This document shows positions 57,119-64,000 of a stretch of 64,000 nucleotides of DNA, piece after piece. The position numbers and the translations under genes are program-made. The notes under the pieces are model-generated. The model was not told where the DNA came from, did not search any database, and worked only from the letters and a program-made list of their open reading frames with translations. The first letter of the stretch is position 1, and every line of letters starts with the position of its first letter. Source of the DNA: Elusimicrobiota bacterium (lineage in GTDB: Bacteria > Elusimicrobiota > Elusimicrobia > UBA1565 > UBA9628). The stretch spans positions 1-64,000 of the forward strand of contig JAHFCF010000002.1 of assembly GCA_023249645.1 (NCBI GenBank). The letters are read 5' to 3'.

Positions 57119-57813
57119 AACTCCTTTTTCCTCGTTGCCTCGCCGTCGCCGCGATTGCCCTTCTCACCTCCGGCTGCATCGGAGGCAGTCCCCGGCTGAC
57201 CTATCTGAAGGATCGCACCCCGCTCCCGCACTTCGTCGCCATCCTGCCTCCGGAGAACAAGACCTCGGATACGGATGCCCCCGACACGGTGCGCCGGGCC
57301 TCCGCGGAGATGCTCCTCGGCCTGGGAATGATCCCGGTCAGCTCGCCCGCCCAGGACGCGCAGATCGGAGATCTCCTGGCGGAAGGCAAGCCGCTCAATG
57401 AGATCCCTCCCCAGACTCTGGCCGACAAGCTGGGCGTCGACGGCCTGCTCTATGCCACCATCACGCAGTTCCACGACTTCAACGCCGTCGTCGTGGTCGA
57501 GCGCGAGGTGGCCGCCACCCTCAAGCTCCTCGACCGCACGGGCAACAAGGTCTGGGAGATCGAGGGCACGGGCTACAACCGCGAGGTCGACGTCAACCCT
57601 CAGGATTGGGCACTCAACATGGGCAAGCTGGCGCTCAAGCCCGTTGATTTGAGCAATATGCTGGAACATGCGCTGCACGTGCACCTGCTCAATGAGACCC
57701 AGATGATGACGGGCTTCATGACGCCGCTTCTGCCCTCCTGGCCGCAGAGCGAGAAGCCCGGCGTGGATGTGGCCGCGGAACTCGCCGCGGCAGCGGCGGC
57801 AAAGAAGCCCTAA
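57115..57813 (+). CDS. GNA1162/DUF799-like lipoprotein
   Basis: A 232-residue lipoprotein (AIALLTSGC lipobox). FVAILPPENKTSDTDAPDTV and GVDGLLYATITQF match the DUF799/GNA1162 family, whose Neisseria member is an outer-membrane lipoprotein with a nucleotide- or anticodon-binding-like fold. In other bacteria such genes sit beside a CsgG-like lipoprotein, as here. The tail is Ala-rich (AAELAAAAAAKKP). Function unknown; an envelope complex with its upstream partner is inferred. Confidence 0.75.
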   Translation: MKLLFPRCLAVAAIALLTSGCIGGSPRLTYLKDRTPLPHFVAILPPENKTSDTDAPDTVRRASAEMLLGLGMIPVSSPAQDAQIGDLLAEGKPLNEIPPQTLADKLGVDGLLYATITQFHDFNAVVVVEREVAATLKLLDRTGNKVWEIEGTGYNREVDVNPQDWALNMGKLALKPVDLSNMLEHALHVHLLNETQMMTGFMTPLLPSWPQSEKPGVDVAAELAAAAAAKKP

Positions 57814-57816
57814 GAG

Positions 57817-58686
57817 TCAAAGCCGCGTCGCGGCCCGGACTCCCGCCAGCACCAGTGCGCCGCCCGCCAGCGTCCAGGCGGTCAATGCGTCTCCCAGAAG
57901 CCACGCGCCCAGCGCCACTCCCACGAGCGGCTGAAGGAAGATGAAGTTGGCCACCCGTGAAGCCTCGGTGCGCTCCAAAGCCAGGTTCCAGAGCAGTCCT
58001 CCCAGGAAATTGCCGCCGACCCCGAGAAAGACGATGCCTGCCCAGGCAAGCGCCCCGGCCGAGCGCCACGCGCCGGGCGAGAGATCCGGCCCGGCCCAGA
58101 GGGCCACGCCCAGGAAACCGAACACCGTGGTCACGGCGGTGTAGTCGAGAGGGCGCACGCGGGTCAGCAGCGGCTTGCCGATAACGGTGTAGATCGCCCA
58201 AGAGGCTCCCGCGGCCGCGAGCATCAAGTCGCCGGTCATGCGGCCGGTCAAGGACTCTCCCCAGTGCGGCAGGCCTTGAAAAGTGATGAAGCCCGTGCCT
58301 AAAAGACCCGCCGCAAAGGCCAGACCCTTCCTCTGGGTGATCCGTTCTCCCAGGAAAAGACAGGAGAGAAAGACGATCGTGATGGGCTCCAGAGTGAGAA
58401 GCAGCGAAGCCGAAGCTGCCGTAGAAAGCTTCTGGCCGCAGATGCCCAGGGCCAACGGCATGGAGTATCCGAAGAATCCCACGACGGCCATGAGCGCCCA
58501 ATCGCGAGCCGCGAGGGCACAGAGGCGCTTGCGCGAATGCAGCAGGAGGGGGACGAAGAGCAGGGAGCACAGGCCCATGCGCAAAAACGCCACGTCGCGG
58601 TCCCCGAATCCTCTCAAAGCGATGCTGATGGCCGGGTAGCACGCGCCTCCCAGGATGTTCGTCAAGATCAGACAGAGAGTCTCCAC
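57817..58686 (-). CDS. EamA-type (DMT superfamily) transporter
   Basis: A 289-residue membrane protein with about ten TM helices in two EamA repeats: the first with LGGACYPAISIALRGFGDRD and LLLTLEPITIVFLSCLFLGE, the second with VGVALGAWLLGDALTAWTLA. The GTG at 58686 is chosen because TATAAT lies 6 bases before it; the frame goes on 11 codons but those would be untranscribed. Substrate unknown; could export amino acids or metabolites. Convergent with the lipoprotein pair. Confidence 0.85.
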   Translation of the reverse strand: METLCLILTNILGGACYPAISIALRGFGDRDVAFLRMGLCSLLFVPLLLHSRKRLCALAARDWALMAVVGFFGYSMPLALGICGQKLSTAASASLLLTLEPITIVFLSCLFLGERITQRKGLAFAAGLLGTGFITFQGLPHWGESLTGRMTGDLMLAAAGASWAIYTVIGKPLLTRVRPLDYTAVTTVFGFLGVALWAGPDLSPGAWRSAGALAWAGIVFLGVGGNFLGGLLWNLALERTEASRVANFIFLQPLVGVALGAWLLGDALTAWTLAGGALVLAGVRAATRL

Positions 58687-58692
58687 GCAGCG

Positions 58693-58698
58693 ATTATA
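58693..58698 (-). promoter_or_regulatory. Leaderless-type -10 box of the EamA gene
   Basis: Minus-strand TATAAT (58698-58693) followed by six bases and the GTG at 58686. Confidence 0.55.
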
Positions 58699-58712
58699 CG
58701 AAGTTCGAGGCA

Positions 58713-58746
58713 TGGACACGGCGCTTGAATGTCATTATAATGACAT
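58713..58746 (+). promoter_or_regulatory. Promoter of the second YtxH gene with -10 box inside a perfect palindrome
   Basis: TGGACA (58713-58718), 17-base spacer, TATAAT (58736-58741). The -10 box lies in the perfect 18-base palindrome ATGTCATTATAATGACAT (58729-58746). AAGGAGAG then precedes the ATG at 58765. A dimeric repressor site or a bidirectional promoter would both fit. Confidence 0.65.
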
Positions 58747-58764
58747 CGTGACCAAGGAGAGACC

Positions 58765-59079
58765 ATGAAAAAATCAACGAAGGTGATCGGAGCCGGAGCC
58801 GGGCTGGCCGCGCTCGTCGCGGCGGGAACCTATTTTCTCTACGGTCCGAGAGGCGCCAAGAATCGCGCGAAGATCTCGGGATGGGTCCTCAAGGTGAAGG
58901 GCGAGGTCCTCGAAAAGATGGAGGACATGAAGGAGATCAACCAAGAGGCTTACGAAAAACTCGTGGACGAGACCGCGCAGCGCTACGCGCGGGTCAAGCA
59001 CGCCAGCGCCTCAGAGATCAAACATGTGACCGCCGAACTCAAGAGCGCCTGGTCGCATATCAGCAAGCAGCTGAAATAA
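58765..59079 (+). CDS. YtxH-like small membrane protein (second copy)
   Basis: A 104-residue protein with an N-terminal hydrophobic helix (VIGAGAGLAALVAAGTYFLY), then YGPRGAKNRAKISGWVLKVK in place of the FAPKSG motif and a charged helix likely to coil. Same layout as the protein at 53760 but different in sequence. Good ribosome-binding site. Stress or envelope role suspected from the family, not shown. Between its stop and 59183 no gene is seen. Confidence 0.75.
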   Translation: MKKSTKVIGAGAGLAALVAAGTYFLYGPRGAKNRAKISGWVLKVKGEVLEKMEDMKEINQEAYEKLVDETAQRYARVKHASASEIKHVTAELKSAWSHISKQLK

Positions 59080-59182
59080 AAAATCACAACCGATGCCGCA
59101 CAAGCTCCCACTCCACGCGCTGAAGACCTGATGTTTTCTTGACCATTCCCGCTTAACCTATAGGCGTGAATGAGGTGATGGT

Positions 59183-59557
59183 ATGAAGAAGAGCGCGGTG
59201 CTGGAGAGGAGTATCGAGATCCGGAGTTTCCACACGCCGGATGAAAGGCGCAATTTCCCGAAGGGGCACCTCGAGCTCATCAAGCTCGGCGGCGCGACTG
59301 TGGGAAAGGCCGTCCTTCAACCAGGTTGGAAATGGTCAGAATCGGTCAAGCCGATCGCTAAGACCAAGAGCTGTCAGGCGCCCCACCTGCAGTACCAGTT
59401 GGCAGGAACCCTGCGCATCCTGATGGATGATGGGACGGTGCGGGACTCTAAGCCGGGGGACGTGTCCTCGGTGGCGCCGGGGCACGATGCCTGGGTGGTC
59501 GGCGACGAAGAAGTCGTCATCGTCGACTTCCAGGGCATGACCGACTACGCGCGCTGA
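59183..59557 (+). CDS. Cupin domain protein
   Basis: A 124-residue single cupin barrel. Strand motif KAVLQPGWKWSESV stands for the first cupin box, HLQYQLAGTLRILMDDG contains one conserved His, and the second box is SVAPGHDAWVVGDEEVVIVD. The first box lacks the usual HxH, so metal binding may be incomplete. GAGGTGAT lies upstream of the ATG. Followed by a DUF1059 gene after 29 bases. Substrate unknown. Confidence 0.8.
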   Translation: MKKSAVLERSIEIRSFHTPDERRNFPKGHLELIKLGGATVGKAVLQPGWKWSESVKPIAKTKSCQAPHLQYQLAGTLRILMDDGTVRDSKPGDVSSVAPGHDAWVVGDEEVVIVDFQGMTDYAR

Positions 59558-59586
59558 GCGCGCCCATGCGGCTAAAGGAGGTTGTT

Positions 59587-59784
59587 ATGACTGAGCAAAA
59601 GAGAGTCATTCTGGATTGCAGGCAGCATCCAAAGTCGAACTGTACGCTCACACTCTCCGGCACAGAACAAGAAGTCCTGGACGCCGGAGAACAGCATGCC
59701 ATCGGCAAGCACGGCTTCGAGCAGTCGCCGGGGCTGCGCGACCAACTGCGGCAGTATCTCAAGCAGGAGGCCCTCAGCCGATGA
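59587..59784 (+). CDS. DUF1059 small protein
   Basis: A 65-residue protein with DCRQHPKSNCTLTLSGTEQE and HAIGKHGFEQ, the Cys...Cys and His...His pattern of DUF1059. AAAGGAGG five bases before the ATG at 59587 sets the start; a longer frame from 59566 would bury this site. Family function is unknown; the conserved Cys/His suggest metal binding. Confidence 0.8.
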   Translation: MTEQKRVILDCRQHPKSNCTLTLSGTEQEVLDAGEQHAIGKHGFEQSPGLRDQLRQYLKQEALSR

Positions 59785-59813
59785 TCCGCAGGACCTAGAC
59801 AAAAATCCGAATC

Positions 59814-61538
59814 ATGACGTTGCTCCTCTTCAGCTTCGCGGCCGGCTTGGCGACGATTTTGGCGCCTTGCATCTGGCCGCTGTTGCCCATCGTCCTCTCC
59901 GCCTCCTCCGGCGAGGGAAGGCGGCGGCCGTTGGGCCTGGTCCTGGGCCTCATGACCAGCTTCTTGATCCTCACACTGAGCGTTTCCTACCTGGAGAAGG
60001 CCCTGGGCATCGACCCCGACGCCTTCCGCCTGGCGGCCGTCGCTGTCATCAGCCTTCTGGGACTCTCCCTGATCGTCCCGTCTCTGGGCTCCCGGTTCGA
60101 AGTCCTCGTCTCCAGATTGCTGCGGCCTTTGCAGGGAACAGGCCCGAGCTCCGGCCAGGGCTTCCTCGCCGGCTTTGCCGGCGGCTTTTCGATCGGCCTC
60201 GTCTGGGCGCCCTGCGCCGGGCCCATACTCGCCACGATCGCCACGCTCGCGGCCACGCGCAGCGTCAACGCCCGGGTCATCCTGGTGGCTGTCGCCTATG
60301 TGTTCGGCATCGGCGTCCCGCTGTTCTTGCTGGCCATGGGCAGTTCGCGGATCTTCAGCCGACTGCGGGAGTGGGGCCGCTACAGCGGCCGCATCCAACA
60401 GGCCTTCGGCCTGGTGATGATCGCCGCCGCCCTTCTCATCTACACCGACTACGACAAGAAGCTGCAACTGCGCGTGCTCGACGCCTTCCCATCCTATGGG
60501 CGGCTCTTCGCGCGCATCGAAGACAATGAACATGTCCGCCGCCAGCTCGATGAGATCCGAAAAGACGGTCCAGGCGCTCAGAAGGCCTCCGCCCGCGAAG
60601 GAAGCGACCTGGAAGACCTCGGCCCCGCGCCCGAATTCACAGGCATCTCCCGCTGGCTCAATTCGCCGCCGCTCTCGCTGCGAAAGCTCCGCGGAAAAGT
60701 CGTTCTCGTGGATTTCTGGACCTACAGCTGCATCAACTGTCTGCGCACGCTCCCCTTCGTCAAGCACTGGCACCAAGCCTACGGCCCCTCGGGCCTGGTC
60801 GTGATCGGCGTGCATGCCCCGGAATTCGCCTTTGAGAAGAAGACGGCCAACGTCGAGGCCGCGCTGCGACAATTCGGCGTCTCCTATCCCGTGGCCCAGG
60901 ACAACGACTTCGCGACCTGGAAGGCCTATGACAATCATTATTGGCCGGCGGAGTATCTCATCGACGCCGCGGGCCGCGTGAGACTCGCCCATTTCGGGGA
61001 GGGGGAAGCCCCGGAGATGGACGCGGCGATCCGGGAGCTCCTGGCCGATGCCGGCCGCCCGCGGCCGAGCGCGGCGACGCTGCCCGCGGAAAGATCCAGC
61101 CCGGACAGGATCACCCCGGAGACTTATCTGGGCCGCGAGAGGATGGAACGCTTCTCATCGCCGAAACCAGAGTTGGGCAAGCATCTCTTCGCCCTGCCGC
61201 GCACCATCGGCAAGGACCATTTCGCCCTTCAGGGCCTCTGGACGATCTCCGGAGCATCGGCGATATCCGCAGCAGGCTCCTCGCTCGAGCTCCAGTTCCA
61301 GGCCGAGAAGGTCTATCTCGTGATCGGCCCGCGCCATGAGGGAGACAGCGTCGCCGTGCTCCTGGATGGGCGACCCATCAGCCCTGAGGACTCGGGAGCC
61401 GATGTCCAAGGCGGCCGCGCCCGGCTGGACGGGCACCGGCTCTATCATCTCGTCGATCTTCGGGGAAAGTCAGGCCCTCATCGCCTGCGCCTGGTGTTTG
61501 ATGAGAGGACTTCGGTCTACGCCTTCACGTTCGGCTGA
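59814..61538 (+). CDS. DipZ-like fused CcdA/thioredoxin protein
   Basis: A 574-residue fusion. Residues 1 to about 210 form a CcdA-type six-helix membrane domain (AAGLATILAPCIWPLLPIVL; GFSIGLVWAPCAGPILATIA, each with the conserved Pro-Cys). Residues about 265-410 form a TlpA/redoxin domain with WTYSCINCLRTLPFV (CxxC). The last 130 residues are a beta-rich carbohydrate-binding-like domain typical of DipZ. Electrons from the cytoplasm would pass through the membrane domain to extracytoplasmic thiols. Length and order match actinobacterial and proteobacterial DipZ. Confidence 0.9.
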   Translation: MTLLLFSFAAGLATILAPCIWPLLPIVLSASSGEGRRRPLGLVLGLMTSFLILTLSVSYLEKALGIDPDAFRLAAVAVISLLGLSLIVPSLGSRFEVLVSRLLRPLQGTGPSSGQGFLAGFAGGFSIGLVWAPCAGPILATIATLAATRSVNARVILVAVAYVFGIGVPLFLLAMGSSRIFSRLREWGRYSGRIQQAFGLVMIAAALLIYTDYDKKLQLRVLDAFPSYGRLFARIEDNEHVRRQLDEIRKDGPGAQKASAREGSDLEDLGPAPEFTGISRWLNSPPLSLRKLRGKVVLVDFWTYSCINCLRTLPFVKHWHQAYGPSGLVVIGVHAPEFAFEKKTANVEAALRQFGVSYPVAQDNDFATWKAYDNHYWPAEYLIDAAGRVRLAHFGEGEAPEMDAAIRELLADAGRPRPSAATLPAERSSPDRITPETYLGRERMERFSSPKPELGKHLFALPRTIGKDHFALQGLWTISGASAISAAGSSLELQFQAEKVYLVIGPRHEGDSVAVLLDGRPISPEDSGADVQGGRARLDGHRLYHLVDLRGKSGPHRLRLVFDERTSVYAFTFG

Positions 61539-61549
61539 GCAGGCCTCGC

Positions 61550-64000
61550 TCAGTCCGCGAGCACCGACCAGTCCAGGCCCTTGGTCGAAGGACTCGCCAC
61601 GATCTTGCGAAAGACTTCCTTGGGCCACTTGAGCACGCCGTCGACCACCAGGAGATCCTCGCGGTTGGAGATGCCGAAGTAGCCCTCGTTGGCCTGCAGG
61701 TACGGGAAGATGACGCTCCAATCGGCTTCACGGAACGGCACGAAGCTCGCGCCGTTGAGCTGGCGCTCGCTCACCGTGTGGTAGGGATCGTTGAGGTAGC
61801 AGGCCCCGCCCGAGGCCAAGGAGAAGAGATTGTTGCCCGCGTACTTGTGCTCCAGGCCCACCACGCTGCCGCGCTCGTTGAAGCCCAGGCCGTTGATGAT
61901 GACGAAGCCCCCGCCCAGCTGGTCGCCGGCCATGAAGCTCTCGGCGCAGTAGTCGAGACACGTGCCGTTGATGATGGCCCGGATCTTGCCCACCGCGTTG
62001 ATGAGTGGCCGGCCGGCCGCGTTGCCCATGACGAAGGCCTCTCCGCCCTTGGCCCCGTAAAGGAAGGTCTGCCCCACATCCCCGTAGACCACGATGCGCC
62101 CGGCCTTGAGGATCTGGCCCACCTGGTCCTGCGCGTTGCCATGCACGAAGATCTCCGCCCCATCGAGTCCCGAACCCAGGTAGTCGCCGCTCGATCCGTA
62201 GACGTCGATGCGCACGCCCGCGCTTCCAGGCCCCAGGCCGCAGCCGAGGAACCGGTCGCCGCGCGCGCGGAAGATGACGAAGCGCTTCCAGCCCTGGCGA
62301 ACGGCGTCCACGATGAGCCGGTTGACGGCCGAGGGCCCTTCCGGAGGGAAACCCTGGGCGTCGATGACCAAGGCCGCGCCGGGAGACTGAGGGGAAGGCA
62401 GTCTGGCGGAGCGCGTGGAAGCTCGATCGACCCGGCAGTCCCCGGCCGCCGCCGGCAGTGCCGGCACGCTCTCGAGGATCGCGTTCACGGCGCGGTCCAC
62501 GGCCGCCCAGACGAAGCCCGGCCTCTGCCTGCCCATATCCCAGCGGCGATCGCGCAGGACGCTGACCTCGTCCAAGGTCTTGCGCCAGCCCGATGAGGCG
62601 AGCTTTCCGCGGACCTCGGAGAGGAACTCCGCGTCACGTCCGCGGCGCAGCAGGGACTTCAAGCCGTCCGAAGGCTCCAGAACCGGAGTCTCCTGCAGCT
62701 GATCCTTCTCCGTGAAAAGTTCGTTGCCGAATTTATCGACGATATCCAGCTTCGCTTGGTCGCCTTCCCCCTGGACCGAGAAGACGAATGCCCCGCCGTC
62801 CGTGCAGCTGCCGCCGCGGGCGTTCCAATAAGCGTCAGCGCAGGCGGGCACGTCCGGGTAGACCTGGGAGAGCTCCTCGAAGAAAGCGTCGATGGCCTGC
62901 TTCTCCGAGGCGATGGCGCCGAAGCTCTTGGCCCCGCGCTGGACCGAGAAGACCTGCGGCCGAAGCATGGAGACGTCGGTGATGCCGATGAGCTGGGGAG
63001 AGAGGGTCTGTGGGTCGCAGCGGGCCACGATGAAGAACCACGGCCCGTCCGGGGAGCCGTTCAAGTGCGCGTTCTGCAGGGCCCGGTAGATGCGCTGGCG
63101 GCGCTTGCTCAAGCGCTCGAAATCGCCCTCGGGCGTGGGGCCCAGGGCCTCGATGACATGCTCCAGGGGATAGCCCAAGACGCGCGCGTAGTGGTCGAAG
63201 AGCAGGACCGAGACCTCGGTATCGGTCACGAAGAGCGGGACCATCCCCCGCTGGCGCAGATACTCGGTCACCGCGTAGTAGTTGGCAAAGTCGCCGTTAT
63301 GGACCAGGGCCTCGTGCAGACCGGCGAAGGGGTGCGCGCCGCCCGGATGCCAGACACGGCCGCGCGTGGGATAGCGCTGGTGCCCGATCCAGACCTTGGC
63401 CTGGGTCTCTTCCAGGCGATAGAAGCGGGCCACCTCCTCGGCGTAGCCCACGGCCTTGAGGATCATCAGGTCGCGGCCGTGCGAGAGCACGAAGGCTCGG
63501 GGAGGCGCGGCCTCGGCGTAGAAGCGGCGGTTGAGCTTGAAGCTGTTCTGGTAGACGAACTCATCCTCAGCCGCTGAGCGATCCGTGATCTGTGTCTCGG
63601 ACATGAAGCGTTCGAGCTCGGAAGCTTTTGCTCGGACAAAATAGCGCCAGACCGTGGGGGGCCGCAGTTCCAAGCCCACCGCGCGGTAGTCGCCCACGTC
63701 GGCTTGCCGTTCCATGTGCGTCACATCGAAGCGGGGGGTGATGAACTCGTTCTCCAAGGCCTGGCGCACGGATTCGTCGATATAGCCGATGTGCAGGGCA
63801 TAGTGCCGACGGTACTTCGGGAATAAGCCAGCGGCGGCCACGCCGCCGCCCTTGCCGTTGCCGCGGTTGCGCATCTGGCTGCACGGCCTGATGATGAGCT
63901 TGCCCGGCATGGGTACTGTGCCCACGATGCCGATGACCCCGCAGCCGCCCTCGCAATCGGGCTTGCCTGACGGGCGCAGCCCCTCGACGAGCCTCCTCCG
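61550..64000 (-). CDS. Glutamate-synthase-like protein: class II glutamine amidotransferase fused to GXGXG domain (partial at right edge)
   Basis: 816 codons in the window; the frame is open through 64000, so the N-terminus is missing. Near the edge, GGCGVIGIVG holds the likely catalytic Cys of a class II amidotransferase, followed by IGHQRYPTRGR, ALVHNGDFANY and FVTDTEVSVLLFD, all typical. The last 250 residues are a GXGXG beta-helix (GSGLDGAEIFVHGNAQDQVG, GDVGQTFLYGAKGGEAFVMG). The FMN-binding synthase domain between them in GltB is absent. Similar split arrangements occur in N-methylglutamate synthase and archaeal-type glutamate synthases, where the FMN domain is a separate gene; that gene would lie outside this window. 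It is convergent with the DipZ-like gene. Confidence 0.85.
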   Translation of the reverse strand, partial: RRRLVEGLRPSGKPDCEGGCGVIGIVGTVPMPGKLIIRPCSQMRNRGNGKGGGVAAAGLFPKYRRHYALHIGYIDESVRQALENEFITPRFDVTHMERQADVGDYRAVGLELRPPTVWRYFVRAKASELERFMSETQITDRSAAEDEFVYQNSFKLNRRFYAEAAPPRAFVLSHGRDLMILKAVGYAEEVARFYRLEETQAKVWIGHQRYPTRGRVWHPGGAHPFAGLHEALVHNGDFANYYAVTEYLRQRGMVPLFVTDTEVSVLLFDHYARVLGYPLEHVIEALGPTPEGDFERLSKRRQRIYRALQNAHLNGSPDGPWFFIVARCDPQTLSPQLIGITDVSMLRPQVFSVQRGAKSFGAIASEKQAIDAFFEELSQVYPDVPACADAYWNARGGSCTDGGAFVFSVQGEGDQAKLDIVDKFGNELFTEKDQLQETPVLEPSDGLKSLLRRGRDAEFLSEVRGKLASSGWRKTLDEVSVLRDRRWDMGRQRPGFVWAAVDRAVNAILESVPALPAAAGDCRVDRASTRSARLPSPQSPGAALVIDAQGFPPEGPSAVNRLIVDAVRQGWKRFVIFRARGDRFLGCGLGPGSAGVRIDVYGSSGDYLGSGLDGAEIFVHGNAQDQVGQILKAGRIVVYGDVGQTFLYGAKGGEAFVMGNAAGRPLINAVGKIRAIINGTCLDYCAESFMAGDQLGGGFVIINGLGFNERGSVVGLEHKYAGNNLFSLASGGACYLNDPYHTVSERQLNGASFVPFREADWSVIFPYLQANEGYFGISNREDLLVVDGVLKWPKEVFRKIVASPSTKGLDWSVLAD

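Overview
The window (about 60% GC or more, dense, almost no spacers inside gene blocks) comes from a Gram-negative bacterium with lipopolysaccharide: it carries Kdo synthesis (kdsA, kdsB), heptose kinase (rfaE1), lpxK, waaA, several heptosyltransferase-like genes and the Lpt export genes, plus PilT, a PorV-like outer membrane protein and a FlgD/T9SS-like C-terminal domain on a secreted protease. The combination fits an Elusimicrobiota-like or related deep-branching lineage. That is inference from gene content; no rRNA is present to settle it. No prophage, insertion sequence or CRISPR array was seen.

Layout. 1-7313 (minus): two tandem, paralogous, very large exported proteins of unknown function, the left one running off the window. 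7410-21479 (minus): one long envelope operon, read right to left: GT9 fusion, GT4, GT2, polysaccharide deacetylase, GT9, lpxK, DUF3108, rfaE1, kdsB, a secreted protein, pyrG, kdsA, zinc-ribbon protein, lptC, lptA-like, lptB. Nearly every junction is a 4-base ATGA or GTGA overlap. 21525-23386 (plus): divergent unit with a CheC-like protein and a membrane protein with an AsmA-like tail and a degenerate GIY-YIG-like head. 23417-27308: exported metzincin-type protease, waaA, DUF374 acyltransferase. 27319-39385 (minus): a MetH-activation-like protein, secF, secD, yajC, a K+-independent-type membrane pyrophosphatase, tgt, queA, spoIID-like, ruvB, ruvA, ruvC and yebC. 39467-45239: exported calpain-like protease, tRNA-Arg, then a large HExxH protease translationally coupled to a PorV-like barrel. 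45259-48477: divergent typA/bipA and an M24 aminopeptidase. 48796-55480: a 1270-residue exported protein, a ParB-like protein, a YtxH protein, pilT, tRNA-Asn and a small conserved protein. 55482-64000: prolyl iminopeptidase, two lipoproteins, a DMT transporter, a second YtxH protein, cupin, DUF1059, a DipZ-like protein and a glutamate-synthase-like amidotransferase that runs off the right edge.

The main unexplained signals are regulatory or structural. (1) A short imperfect dyad of the form TAGGnC-N(4-6)-GnCC recurs as arrays of two or three copies, mostly at 23-24 bp spacing, directly upstream of four unrelated exported-protein genes (starts 7313, 25285, 40474, 52608). (2) Several isolated genes have a TATAAT-like -10 box 5-7 bases before the start codon, which predicts leaderless mRNAs. 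(3) A roughly 33-bp dispersed repeat sits exactly at gene ends or starts. (4) A 120-bp near-palindrome lies between spoIID and queA. (5) Gene-level oddities include the GT9 fusion, the orphan CheC-like protein and the protease/PorV pair. I worked by reading and hand translation only. Family calls for core genes are firm; those for secreted proteins are mostly limited to motifs.
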